Positions 25,323 through 33,933 of a stretch of 64,000 nt of DNA are shown one piece after another. The stretch spans positions 1-64,000 of the forward strand of contig NZ_BSTF01000003.1 in assembly GCF_030269365.1 (NCBI RefSeq). Direction: 5' to 3'. This stretch comes from Lentzea sp. NBRC 102530. GTDB lineage: Bacteria; Actinomycetota; Actinomycetes; Mycobacteriales; Pseudonocardiaceae. A model generated the notes under the pieces. It had not been told where the DNA came from, ran no database searches, and saw nothing but the letters and a program-made list of their open reading frames with translations. Both the position numbers and the translations under genes were made by a program. Numbering within the stretch: position 1 is the stretch's first letter; each line of letters starts with the position of its first letter.

Positions 25323-25862
25323 CTACCCCGCCTTGAGCTCGTCGCACGCCGCCGCCCGGCCGATGGCGCCGGCGTACTTCGGCGACTTCTCGAGCGCGTC
25401 GAACGTCGCCCGCAGCTGCTCGGGGTTGCTCACCTGCGAGGTGTCGGCGAGCGCCTTCTCGGCGGCGTCCCAGAAGCCCGCGTTCGGTTCCAGGGCCGTG
25501 ACCGGCGCTTTCGCCGCCTCGTAGGACCTGGCCGACTCGCCGACGTAGGTGAGCAGCCGCTCGTGCACGTCCTCCAGGTCGTCGGACGGCGGCCCGAGCT
25601 CCTTCAGCTTCTTCTCGGCCGCGGTGAACGCCGCCGCGTTGTCGTCCACGAGCTTCAGGTAGGCCGTCTTGACCGCCGCCGGGTCGGCCGCGTTCTGCGC
25701 CTGGAGCGCCTTGCCCGCCTTCAGACCGGGCACGAACGCGCCGCAGAAGGCGTCCACCCAGCCGCCCTGGGCGTCGCTGAGCGGCTTCTCCTCGTCGGAC
25801 GCGCACGCGCTGGTCAGGACGGCGGTGGCGGCCAGCAGGGCGGCGATCAGGCGTGTCCTCAC
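25323..25862 (-). CDS. Small helical lipoprotein, array member 6
   Basis: 179 residues from a GTG at 25862, giving the signal VRTRLIAALLAATAVLTSAC with a lipobox cysteine. It shares the array pattern: an early Trp-Val-Asp-Ala-Phe-Cys (GGWVDAFCGAF), an ELGPP..DVHERLL segment, and a late cysteine (RAAACDELKAG). The body is predicted mostly helical. It starts 4 bases after the stop of the previous array gene. Likely a secreted helical bundle with one disulfide. Function unknown. Confidence 0.75.
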   Translation of the reverse strand: MRTRLIAALLAATAVLTSACASDEEKPLSDAQGGWVDAFCGAFVPGLKAGKALQAQNAADPAAVKTAYLKLVDDNAAAFTAAEKKLKELGPPSDDLEDVHERLLTYVGESARSYEAAKAPVTALEPNAGFWDAAEKALADTSQVSNPEQLRATFDALEKSPKYAGAIGRAAACDELKAG

Positions 25863-25866
25863 CCGG

Positions 25867-26445
25867 CTAGTTTCCCCTGGCCAGTTCCTGCCATCCCAAG
25901 CAGACCTGGTTCGCCCGGAACGCCTCGCCGTACTTCGGGACGTCGACGATCTGCTTGAAGAGCGCTTGGGCGTTCTCACTCGCGACCGAGATCATGATCT
26001 GCTCGTACCGCTCGGGGAACTTCGCGTCCGCACGCTCCGCCTGCAGGCGCACCGCCGCCTCGTCGAACCTCTTGGCCTCGTCGCGCAGCGCCTTGACCAG
26101 CCGTTCGTGCGGGTTCTGCACGTCGGACCCCAGCGGACCGAGTTTCTCCAGGTCGTCGGCCATCTTGCGGCCGGACGTGGCGGTGAGCTGAGCCCAGCCC
26201 ACCACAGCCGTCCTCATCGCTTCCGGGCCTGGTGCCGCCTTGCTCGGGATGTCCCTGCGCGCGAGTTGCGTCACGCCCATCGGGCCGCAGTAGGCGTCGA
26301 ACCACGCCGCCGGATCGGCGCCGGGCACGGTCACCGTCGTGGTGGTCGTGGGTGCGGCCTGCGGCACGGGAGCAGGCGGCGGCGTGCTGCCGCACGCGGC
26401 GAGAGCGGCCGCGCCCAGCACGGCCGCTACCAGGGAGAACTTCAT
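25867..26445 (-). CDS. Small helical lipoprotein, array member 5
   Basis: 192 residues. Signal and lipobox: MKFSLVAAVLGAAALAACGS. A Pro/Thr linker with a TTTTT run follows, then the shared core: AAWFDAYCGPMG, LEKLGPLGSDVQNPHERLVK and the terminal NQVCLGWQELARGN. Its ATG overlaps the previous array stop by 4 bases (ATGA). Clearly homologous to its neighbours in layout, with modest sequence identity. Confidence 0.75.
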   Translation of the reverse strand: MKFSLVAAVLGAAALAACGSTPPPAPVPQAAPTTTTTVTVPGADPAAWFDAYCGPMGVTQLARRDIPSKAAPGPEAMRTAVVGWAQLTATSGRKMADDLEKLGPLGSDVQNPHERLVKALRDEAKRFDEAAVRLQAERADAKFPERYEQIMISVASENAQALFKQIVDVPKYGEAFRANQVCLGWQELARGN

Positions 26446-26987
26446 GACTCCGCCAAGTACTTCAGAGGCCCGCAGAGGGGTTCTTCGTCAAAGGCCTTGC
26501 CGTAGGTGCTGCTCTTGGAGAACTGGAGGAACTCCTTGAGCACCTGTGCGTCCGCCGCCCCCGCCTGGTCGTCGAGGACCTGGCGGAACGCGTCGGCGTC
26601 GTCCGGCGTGCCCGGGATGAGCCGCTCGGCCGCGGCGTAGCCGTCCGCCGCCGAGCGCAGCGCGTCGATCACGCGCTCGTGCTCGGCCTCGGCCGTCGAG
26701 TTCGGCGGGCCGATCTCCGCGATCTCGTCCGCGATCTCCGTCAACGCCTTCGTGCCGGACGTGGCGACGTTCATCGCCGTGGTCCGCAGTGCCGCGGGGC
26801 CGGAGTTGCTCCACTTCTCCAGGTCGAGCTTGGCCCGGAGAAGTGGGCTGTAGCCGCCGCAGAAGGCCTGCGCCCAGTCCTGCGCCACGTCGAGCGAGGC
26901 GTTGGTGGGCGCAGACCTGTTGGCGCCGCAGGCACCGCCGAACGCGAGCAGCGCGAAGAGCGCCGCGACCAGTCGGGCCCCGGTCAC
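26442..26987 (-). CDS. Small helical lipoprotein, array member 4
   Basis: 181 residues from a GTG at 26987 that overlaps the previous stop (GTGA). Signal VTGARLVAALFALLAFGGAC. Core features: DWAQAFCGGYSPLL, IAEIGPPNSTAEAEHERVID (the same GPP and HER positions as member 6) and EEPLCGPLKYLAES at the end. The longer open frame running to 27638 is not used; it crosses member 3 out of frame. Confidence 0.75.
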   Translation of the reverse strand: MTGARLVAALFALLAFGGACGANRSAPTNASLDVAQDWAQAFCGGYSPLLRAKLDLEKWSNSGPAALRTTAMNVATSGTKALTEIADEIAEIGPPNSTAEAEHERVIDALRSAADGYAAAERLIPGTPDDADAFRQVLDDQAGAADAQVLKEFLQFSKSSTYGKAFDEEPLCGPLKYLAES

Positions 26988-27592
26988 TTGCCGAGCAGCG
27001 AGCCGAGCTTGGTGCGCATGTCGGTGCACTCGGGCGCCTTGGCGATGGCGTCCTTGAGCTTCGGGTCGCCGTCGAGCTTCTTGATCTGGTCGGAGAGCTT
27101 CGACGGGTCGGCGGAGTCGCCACCGATCTTCTCGACCTGGTCCATGAAGTCCGGCGCGGCCGCGTCGATCTTGCTGATCTGCTCGTGGACCGACTTGTAC
27201 TCCTTGGCGCCCTCGCCGAACATCTTGACGAGCTCGTCGTGGACCGCCTGGTGCTCGGGGCCGGGCGCGCCGACCTCCTTGAGCTTCGTCTCGGTGTCGG
27301 CCATCGCCTTGCTGCCGGTGTCGAGCAGCTTGAGCATGCCCTCCTTGATGGCGGCCGGGTTGTCGGCGTTCGACGCGACGACGGTGATGAGCTCGACCGC
27401 ACCCGTGAGGACCGGGGTGGTGCCGGCGCAGAACGCACCCGCCCACTTGATCGGGTCGGCGGCGGGCGCCGTCGTGGTGGTGGTCGTCGGCGCGGCCGAG
27501 GACTGCGAGGACGGCGTGGCGCTGCCGCCACAGCCGGTGAGGACCAGAGCCACGCCGGCGCAGGCAGCAGCGATCGACAAACGTGCGTTCAC
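26984..27592 (-). CDS. Small helical lipoprotein, array member 3
   Basis: 202 residues. Signal MNARLSIAAACAGVALVLTGCGGS, then a Ser/Thr linker ending TTTTTT. Core: IKWAGAFCAGTTPVL, LKEVGAPGPEHQAVHDELVK and KAPECTDMRTKLGSLLGK. Upstream stands a strong hairpin (27610-27661), so this gene may start a new transcript with members 4-6, all translationally coupled. Confidence 0.75.
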   Translation of the reverse strand: MNARLSIAAACAGVALVLTGCGGSATPSSQSSAAPTTTTTTAPAADPIKWAGAFCAGTTPVLTGAVELITVVASNADNPAAIKEGMLKLLDTGSKAMADTETKLKEVGAPGPEHQAVHDELVKMFGEGAKEYKSVHEQISKIDAAAPDFMDQVEKIGGDSADPSKLSDQIKKLDGDPKLKDAIAKAPECTDMRTKLGSLLGK

Positions 27593-27609
27593 GATGATTT
27601 CCCCCAGAA

Positions 27610-27661
27610 ACGTCTAACCGGACCGCCGAACAGTACACGTTCGGGCGATCCGGTCAGACGT
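27610..27661. terminator. Long imperfect hairpin between array members 2 and 3
   Basis: ACGTCTAACCGGACCGCCGA (27610 onward) pairs with the stretch ending TCCGGTCAGACGT at 27661. The stem is about 22 bases with a few mismatches, around the loop AGTACAC. On the minus strand it follows the member 2 stop by 12 bases and is followed by GTTTCT. It likely ends the upstream transcript and separates it from members 3-6. Confidence 0.65.
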
Positions 27662-27673
27662 GATTTCCGCTTG

Positions 27674-28234
27674 TCAGGTGGTGGGTGGCGAAGTCTGCAA
27701 CGCCTTGCAGTTGGCCGCTTTCGCAGCGGCACCGCCGAGGCCCGTCTCGTTGAACTTCTTCTGCACGTCGGCGCCCGCCTTCTCCAGTTCGCTCGCCCGC
27801 CCCACCATCTCGGTGAAGGCGGCCACGACCTGGTTGACGTCGGTCGCCGAGTCGAGCTTCGACTTGGTGCCGGCGAGCAGAGACCTGATCTGACCCATGC
27901 CCTCACCGGCGGCGGTGGCCAGCTCCTTCGACTTCGGGTGCGGGCCGTCCTCGAGGCCCTTGAGGTCCGCGATCGACTTGTCGACGGCGGTGACCTTGGT
28001 GCCGAGCCACTCGGACATGCCGGTCTTGAGCGTGGACGGGTCGTTCATGTCGATCGGGGGCTCGTCGGACATGGCCTTCACGGTGCCGCCGACGGCACCG
28101 CAGACCTTGTCCATCCACGCCACGACGTCGGCCTCGTTCGGGGTGGCCTGCGTGGACGTGGACGAACCTCCGCTGCTGCACGCGGAGACCACGAGCAGAC
28201 AGCTCGTCACGACTGCGATGACTGTGCGACGCAT
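27674..28234 (-). CDS. Small helical lipoprotein, array member 2
   Basis: 186 residues from ATG 28234: MRRTVIAVVTSCLLVVSACS. Core: DVVAWMDKVCGAVGGTV, DLKGLEDGPHPKSKELATAA and KAANCKALQTSPPTT. The KVC and late Cys match member 1 more closely than members 3-6. Predicted mostly helical. Confidence 0.75.
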   Translation of the reverse strand: MRRTVIAVVTSCLLVVSACSSGGSSTSTQATPNEADVVAWMDKVCGAVGGTVKAMSDEPPIDMNDPSTLKTGMSEWLGTKVTAVDKSIADLKGLEDGPHPKSKELATAAGEGMGQIRSLLAGTKSKLDSATDVNQVVAAFTEMVGRASELEKAGADVQKKFNETGLGGAAAKAANCKALQTSPPTT

Positions 28235-28263
28235 GGGCCGGAAGCTACTCCGCACGGCCCCGC

Positions 28264-28836
28264 TCAGCTCGTCGGCGTGACGTTGAGGCGCTGCATCTCC
28301 TGGCACTTGCCCGCGGTCTGCGTGGCCTTCTGCAGCTCGGGAACGCCCTGGAGGTCGCGCAGCGGGTCAGCGAGTTCGGAGAGCTTCGCGATGGCCTCAC
28401 CGGCGGCCTGGATGCCGCCCGTGGCGTCGTTGCCGTCCGCCTGCTCGATCTTGGTCTTGGCCTCGGTGAACACCGTGCCGAGGGAGGTGAACGTCTCGGC
28501 CATCTTGTTCACGGCCTCCTCGCCACCCGCGACGGGCGACGGGCCGACGTTCTTGAGCCCCTCCGCCGACTTGGCGAAGGCGTCGGCGAGCTGGCCCATG
28601 TAGGCGGCCATCTCGGCCTTGAGCTTGGAGGTGTCCGCGGGATCGACCTTCGGGGCGGTCTTCTCGATCTTGGCGAACTCGGACGCGGCGGAGCACACCT
28701 TGTCCATGTACGCGACGGCTGCCGCGTTGTTGACGCCGCTCGAGGGCGTCGGGGAAGTGCCGGAGTTGCCGCCGTTGGTGCACCCGGCCAGCGCTAGGGC
28801 GGCAACAGCGGCAGTGGCGACGAGGCTGCGCCTCAT
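28264..28836 (-). CDS. Small helical lipoprotein, array member 1
   Basis: 190 residues. MRRSLVATAAVAALALAGCT has a clear lipobox. Core: AVAYMDKVCSAASEFAKIEK, LKNVGPSPVAGGEEAVNKM and a late Cys in AGKCQEMQRLNVTPTS. It is the member closest to the proton pyrophosphatase gene, on the same strand, separated by 66 bases with a hairpin. Confidence 0.75.
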   Translation of the reverse strand: MRRSLVATAAVAALALAGCTNGGNSGTSPTPSSGVNNAAAVAYMDKVCSAASEFAKIEKTAPKVDPADTSKLKAEMAAYMGQLADAFAKSAEGLKNVGPSPVAGGEEAVNKMAETFTSLGTVFTEAKTKIEQADGNDATGGIQAAGEAIAKLSELADPLRDLQGVPELQKATQTAGKCQEMQRLNVTPTS

Positions 28837-28852
28837 GTCGGAACTCCTCGGT

Positions 28853-28886
28853 CGGGGTACGTCGGGGGATACCCGAACGTACCCCG
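28853..28886. terminator. Hairpin between hppA and the lipoprotein array
   Basis: CGGGGTACGTCGGG (28853-28866) pairs with CCCGA and CGTACCCCG (28872-28886) with one bulged A and a 5-base loop. It lies between the stop of the pyrophosphatase gene and the first array start. It could end the hppA message or act in the array's 5' leader. Confidence 0.55.
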
Positions 28887-28902
28887 GCCGGGGGTGCCGG
28901 AC

Positions 28903-31209
28903 CTACGCGGCGCCGTTGCTCACGGCCTCCGCGGGGCTGTCCGTGATCGACGTGCTGCGCCGCTTCGACACGACGATCGCACCGACGATGATCAGCGCCG
29001 CGACGACCGCGATCAGGACGCGGATCGCGTCGGAGGCGCCGTCACCGATGGTGAAGGTGACGATGGCGGGCGCGATCAGCACCGAGACCAGGTTCATGAC
29101 CTTGATCAGCGGGTTGATGGCCGGGCCGGCCGTGTCCTTGAACGGGTCGCCGACGGTGTCGCCGATGACCGTCGCGGCGTGGGCGTCGGAGCCCTTGCCG
29201 CCGTGGTTGCCGTCCTCGACCAGCTTCTTGGCGTTGTCCCAGGCACCACCGGAGTTGGCCAGGAAGACCGCCATGAGCGTGCCGGTCGCGATCGCACCGG
29301 CGAGGTAACCCGCCAGCGGGCCGACGCCGAGGCCGAAGCCGACGGCGATCGGGGCGAGCACGGCCATCAGGCCGGGGGTCGCGAGCTCGCGCAGCGAATC
29401 CCTGGTGCAGATGTCGACGACGCGGCCGTACTCGGGCTTCACCGAGTAGTCCATGATGCCGGGGTTGTCGCGGAACTGACGGCGCACCTCGAACACGATG
29501 GCACCGGCGGCGCGCGTCACGGCGTTGACCGCGAGACCCGAGAACATGAAGACGACCGCGGCACCGATGGCGACACCGACGAGCACGTTCGGGCTGAACA
29601 CCACGAACGAGAACGACGACACGTCGCCGACGACCTCGCCCGTCTTGGCCACGGCCTGCTTGATGGCGTCGCTGTAGGAGCCGAACAACGCCGTCGCCGC
29701 CAGCACGGCCGTCGCGATCGCGATGCCCTTGGTGATGGCCTTGGTGGTGTTGCCGACCGCGTCGAGTTCGGTGAGGATCTGCGCGCCCTCGCCGTGCACG
29801 TCGCCGGACATCTCCGCGATGCCCTGCGCGTTGTCCGAGACCGGGCCGAAGGTGTCCATCGCGACGATGACGCCGACGGTCGTGAGCAGACCGCAACCGG
29901 CCAGCGCGATCGCGAACAGCGCGACGATGGCCGAACCCGAGAGCAGGAACGCGCCGTAGACGGCGGCACCGATGACCAGGGCGGTGTAGACGGCCGACTC
30001 GAAGCCGACCGAGATGCCGGAGAGGATCACCGTGGCCGCGCCGGTCCGCGAGGTCTCGCCGACCTCCTTGACGGGCTTGTGGTCCGTGCCGGTGTAGTAG
30101 CCGGTCAGCCAGAGGATGACGCCGGCCAGCACGATGCCGATGATCACCGCGACGGACGCGATCAGCGCCGGGTTGCCGCTGACGGCCTTGATCTCGTCGC
30201 TGATGCCGTTGAGGTCCGCGAAGGAGCTCGGCAGGTAGGTGAACGCCGCGATCGTGCACAGCACCGCGGAGATGACCGCGGAGATGTAGAAGGAGCGGTT
30301 GATGGCCGCGAGGCCGCTCTCGCCCGCCTTCGCCCGCGTCGTGTAGACGCCGATGACCGCGGTGAGCACACCGATCGCCGGGACGATCAGCGGGAACAGC
30401 AGGCCCTGGACGCCGAACGCGGCGGTGCCGAGGATCAGCGACGCCACGAGCGTCACGGCGTAGGACTCGAAGAGGTCCGCGGCCATGCCGGCGCAGTCAC
30501 CGACGTTGTCGCCCACGTTGTCCGCGATCGTGGCGGCGTTGCGCGGGTCGTCCTCGGGGATGCCCTGCTCGACCTTGCCGACGAGGTCGGCGCCGACGTC
30601 CGCGGCCTTGGTGAAGATGCCGCCACCGACGCGCATGAACATCGCGAGCAGCGCCGCACCGAAGCCGAAGCCCTCCAGGACCTTCGGCGCCTGGCCCGCG
30701 TACACGAGCACGACGAGCGCCGCGCCGAAGAGGCCGAGGCCGACCGTGGTCATGCCGACCACGCCACCAGTGCGGAACGCGATGCGCGTCGCCTTTTCGC
30801 GACCGCCCTCTTCGTTCGCGGCGGCGGCGACACGCACGTTGGCGCGCGTGGACAACCACATGCCCAGGTAGCCGATGGTCGCCGAGAACGCCGCACCGAC
30901 GATGAAGAACAAAGATCGACCGATTCGCTCGGCCAAATCATCTGCCGGGAGTGCGAACAGCAGTACGAACACGATCACGACAAAAATGCCGAGCGTGCGG
31001 AACTGCCGGTTGAGGTAGGCCGCTGCGCCCTCCTGAACCGCCTTGGCGATGTCCTGCATCTTGTCGGTGCCCTGGCCGGCGGCCAGCACCTCCTTGAGCA
31101 GCACGTACCCGACGGCGAGAGCAGCCAGGGCGACCACGGCGACCACGGCTACGACGCCGCGATCACCCCCGGAGAGCTCGAGGCCCTCCGCGAGGAAATG
31201 CCGGGACAT
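28903..31209 (-). CDS. hppA: K+-independent membrane proton-pumping pyrophosphatase
   Basis: 768 residues with about 16 membrane segments. The start at 31209 has AGGAGG 6 bases upstream. The active-site motif DDPRNAATIADNVGDNVGD and a second conserved loop, GDTVGDPFKDTAGPAINPL, are complete. The sequence GNTTKAITKG carries Lys (not Ala) at the position that decides ion dependence, which marks the K+-independent H+-pumping class. It hydrolyses PPi and pumps protons out of the cytoplasm. Confidence 0.95.
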   Translation of the reverse strand: MSRHFLAEGLELSGGDRGVVAVVAVVALAALAVGYVLLKEVLAAGQGTDKMQDIAKAVQEGAAAYLNRQFRTLGIFVVIVFVLLFALPADDLAERIGRSLFFIVGAAFSATIGYLGMWLSTRANVRVAAAANEEGGREKATRIAFRTGGVVGMTTVGLGLFGAALVVLVYAGQAPKVLEGFGFGAALLAMFMRVGGGIFTKAADVGADLVGKVEQGIPEDDPRNAATIADNVGDNVGDCAGMAADLFESYAVTLVASLILGTAAFGVQGLLFPLIVPAIGVLTAVIGVYTTRAKAGESGLAAINRSFYISAVISAVLCTIAAFTYLPSSFADLNGISDEIKAVSGNPALIASVAVIIGIVLAGVILWLTGYYTGTDHKPVKEVGETSRTGAATVILSGISVGFESAVYTALVIGAAVYGAFLLSGSAIVALFAIALAGCGLLTTVGVIVAMDTFGPVSDNAQGIAEMSGDVHGEGAQILTELDAVGNTTKAITKGIAIATAVLAATALFGSYSDAIKQAVAKTGEVVGDVSSFSFVVFSPNVLVGVAIGAAVVFMFSGLAVNAVTRAAGAIVFEVRRQFRDNPGIMDYSVKPEYGRVVDICTRDSLRELATPGLMAVLAPIAVGFGLGVGPLAGYLAGAIATGTLMAVFLANSGGAWDNAKKLVEDGNHGGKGSDAHAATVIGDTVGDPFKDTAGPAINPLIKVMNLVSVLIAPAIVTFTIGDGASDAIRVLIAVVAALIIVGAIVVSKRRSTSITDSPAEAVSNGAA

Positions 31210-31401
31210 CCGTCCTCCTGGTGAGTTGCCATGTGCAGCGCCAAGGCAGACCAGCCGCCCAGCGCGACGTGACGCATCCCTCATTGGATGCGATGAGCGG
31301 GGAGTCTAGGGGCTGGTTGCAAGGAGGCAACGAAACGTCCCGATCCGTGCACACACCGTTATCTGCGCAGGAAGTCGAGTGCGGCCCGGTCAGGACTGTC
31401 G

Positions 31402-33723
31402 GTGGTGTATGCGAAGCTCGATCCCGTGGTGGATCAGGGACGCCGGCTGCTGGACCGCGTGCTGGCGGGGGTTCCCGCCGGGGAGTCACCCCTCACGCAT
31501 GCGCGCGATCTGCCGTTGCGGCAGGCAGATCACGTGGACTGGCCTGCGTGGACGGCTCCCGCGGTCGTCGAGGCCTTCGTGGAGACGGGCGTGCGCGAGC
31601 CGTGGCGGCACCAGGCCGAGGCCGCCTCGCTGGCGTGGTCCGGGCAGCACGTGGTCCTCGCGACGGGCACGGCGTCGGGCAAGTCACTTGCCTACCAGTT
31701 GCCCGTGCTTTCCACTCTTTTGGCGGACACGAAGGCCACCGCGCTGTACCTGTCCCCGACCAAAGCCCTTGGGGCGGACCAGCTCCGATCGCTCGAGGAG
31801 CTGGGGATCAAGGGGGTGCGCGCGTCGGCCTACGACGGTGACACCCCGATGGCCGAACGCGACTGGGTCAAGGCCCACGCCAACTGGGTCTTCACCAACC
31901 CGGACATGCTGCACCGCGGAATCCTTCCGCAGCACCCGAAATGGCTGCGCTTCTTCCGCCGGCTGAAGTACGTGGTGATCGACGAGTGCCATTCCTACCG
32001 CGGCGTTTTCGGGTCGCACGTCGCGTTGTTGATGCGGCGCCTGCGCCGGGTCGCCCGGAAATACGGCGCGGATCCGATCTTCGTTTTGGCATCGGCCACA
32101 GTGGCTGATCCTTCTGGATCCGCGGAACGATTGCTCGGGGTGCCCGTTTCCGCTGTCGTGGACGACTTCTCGCCACGCGCTTCGCGCACCGTCGCCTTGT
32201 GGGAGCCCCCACTGACCTCTCTGGAGGGTGAGAACGGCGCGCCCGTCCGGCGGTCGGCCGGCGCCGAGACGTCGCGCATCCTCGCCGACCTGGTCGTCGA
32301 AGGCGCACGTTCGCTCGCCTTCGTGCGCTCCCGCCGCGGCGCCGAGCTCACCGCGCTGGGCACGCAGCGCATTCTGTCCGAAGTGGACAGTGAGCTGCCA
32401 CCGCGGGTCGCCGCCTACCGGGGCGGTTTCCTGCCGGAGGAGCGCCGGGCGTTGGAGAAGGCCCTGTCCACCGGTGACCTGCTCGGCGTCGCGACCACGA
32501 ACGCCCTGGAGCTCGGCGTCGACATCGCGGGCCTGGACGCCGTGGTGGTGGCCGGTTTCCCCGGCACGCTGGCGTCGTTCTGGCAGCAGGCGGGCCGTGC
32601 AGGCCGTTCCGGTGACAGCGCCCTGGTGGTGTTCGTGGCGCGCGACGACCCGTTGGACACCTACCTGGTGCACAACCCGGCCGCCGTCCTGGACCGGCCG
32701 GTCGAAGCGACCGTGCTGGATCCCCTGAACCCGTACGTGCTGGGCCCGCAGCTGGCCTGCGCGGCCTCGGAGATGCCGCTGACCCCGGCGTGCCTGGACG
32801 ATTTCGGCGGTCCGCTGGCCGAGGCCGTCCTCGCCGACCTGGTGGCCGAGAAGCTCCTGCGCCGCCGCCCGGCGGGCTGGTACTGGGCCTCGCACGACCG
32901 CCCGCACGCCGGCGTCGACATCCGCGGCTCCGGCGGCGACCAGGTGGCCGTCGTCGAGGCCGACTCGGGCCGCATGCTCGGCACCGTCGACCCCGGCTCC
33001 GCCTCCTGGCAGGTGCACCCCGGCGCCGTCTACCTGCACCAGGGGCGTGCCTACGTGGTCGACGAACTGGACTTGGAGAACGGCCTCGCGATGGTGCACC
33101 GCGAGGACCCGGAGTGGACCACCCAGCCCCGCGACTGCGTCGACATCACCGTCGTGCACGAACACGAGCGCTCGTCGTTCGACGGCGTCACGGTGTCTCT
33201 GGGCGAGGTCGAGGTGACCACGCAGGTCGTCGGCTACCTGCGCCGCCTGCCGTCCGGCGTGGTGCTCGACCAGATCCCCCTCGACCTGCCGGAACAAACC
33301 CTGCAGACCCGTGCCGTCTGGTACACCGTCGACGAATCGCTGCTGGTGGCGGCAGGTGTCGACCCGAAGCGCATCCCCGGCGCCCTGCACGCGGCCGAAC
33401 ACGCCGCGATCGGCCTGCTGCCGCTGTTCGCGACGTGCGACCGCTGGGACATCGGCGGCGTCTCGACGGCCGTGCACCCCGACACCGGCATGCCGACGGT
33501 GTTCGTGCACGACGGCCACCCCGGCGGTGCGGGCTTCGCGGACCGGGGCCACTCGGCGTTGCGGGCCTGGCTGACGGCGACCCGTGCGGCGATCAGCGCG
33601 TGCGCGTGCCCGATGGGCTGCCCGTCGTGCGTGCAGTCGCCCAAGTGCGGCAACGGCAACGAGCCGCTGGACAAGGCGGGTGCCGTGCTGGTGCTGGACG
33701 TGGTGCTGGGCAAAATCGCCTGA
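31402..33723 (+). CDS. MrfA-type DEAD/DEAH-box helicase with C-terminal cysteine cluster (DUF1998)
   Basis: 773 residues. Helicase motifs in order: LATGTASGKSLAYQLPVL (Walker A), LYLSPTKALGADQ (Ia), VIDECHSYRG (DExH), LASATVADP (III), TTNALELGVDIAGLDAVV (V) and QQAGRAGRSGD (VI). The C-terminal DUF1998 part ends with CACPMGCPSCVQSPKCG, a four-cysteine metal site. Related B. subtilis MrfA acts in repair of mitomycin damage, and this gene sits where M. tuberculosis has Rv3649. The start is probably the GTG at 31402. Confidence 0.9.
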   Translation: MVYAKLDPVVDQGRRLLDRVLAGVPAGESPLTHARDLPLRQADHVDWPAWTAPAVVEAFVETGVREPWRHQAEAASLAWSGQHVVLATGTASGKSLAYQLPVLSTLLADTKATALYLSPTKALGADQLRSLEELGIKGVRASAYDGDTPMAERDWVKAHANWVFTNPDMLHRGILPQHPKWLRFFRRLKYVVIDECHSYRGVFGSHVALLMRRLRRVARKYGADPIFVLASATVADPSGSAERLLGVPVSAVVDDFSPRASRTVALWEPPLTSLEGENGAPVRRSAGAETSRILADLVVEGARSLAFVRSRRGAELTALGTQRILSEVDSELPPRVAAYRGGFLPEERRALEKALSTGDLLGVATTNALELGVDIAGLDAVVVAGFPGTLASFWQQAGRAGRSGDSALVVFVARDDPLDTYLVHNPAAVLDRPVEATVLDPLNPYVLGPQLACAASEMPLTPACLDDFGGPLAEAVLADLVAEKLLRRRPAGWYWASHDRPHAGVDIRGSGGDQVAVVEADSGRMLGTVDPGSASWQVHPGAVYLHQGRAYVVDELDLENGLAMVHREDPEWTTQPRDCVDITVVHEHERSSFDGVTVSLGEVEVTTQVVGYLRRLPSGVVLDQIPLDLPEQTLQTRAVWYTVDESLLVAAGVDPKRIPGALHAAEHAAIGLLPLFATCDRWDIGGVSTAVHPDTGMPTVFVHDGHPGGAGFADRGHSALRAWLTATRAAISACACPMGCPSCVQSPKCGNGNEPLDKAGAVLVLDVVLGKIA

Positions 33724-33756
33724 CCGGGGTCGCTCCGCCCGGTTACCGTGGTGGAC

Positions 33757-33804
33757 GTGAACGCATGCGACTGCAACGCCACCGACCGGACCCGTCGCCT
33801 CTGA
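33757..33804 (+). CDS. Possible 15-residue leader peptide VNACDCNATDRTRRL
   Basis: A short open frame with GTG start and TGA stop lies in the leader of the adenylyltransferase-like gene. It has two cysteines and ends in basic residues. It may be a regulatory upstream ORF or chance. No ribosome site is evident; the GGTTACCGTG just before it might give a leaderless transcript. Confidence 0.2.
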   Translation: MNACDCNATDRTRRL

Positions 33805-33808
33805 AACG

Positions 33809-33870
33809 GCGAGCTGGAAGCCGTCGTGCCACTGGGCGCGGCGAGCTGGAAGCCGTCGTGCCCTGGCGCG
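33809..33870 (+). repeat. Two-copy tandem repeat of about 30 bases
   Basis: A 22-base unit beginning GCGAGCTGGAAGCCGTCGTG occurs at 33809 and again at 33841. The tails ACTGGGCGCG and CTGGCGCG are nearly the same, so the whole unit was duplicated recently. It lies between the helicase and the adenylyltransferase-like gene. Confidence 0.8.
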
Positions 33871-33933
33871 GCTGACGTCGATCGCTCCGCCGCGCCCGTC
33901 CACCTCCTGGCCACGGGTTCTTCGGAGTCTGCC

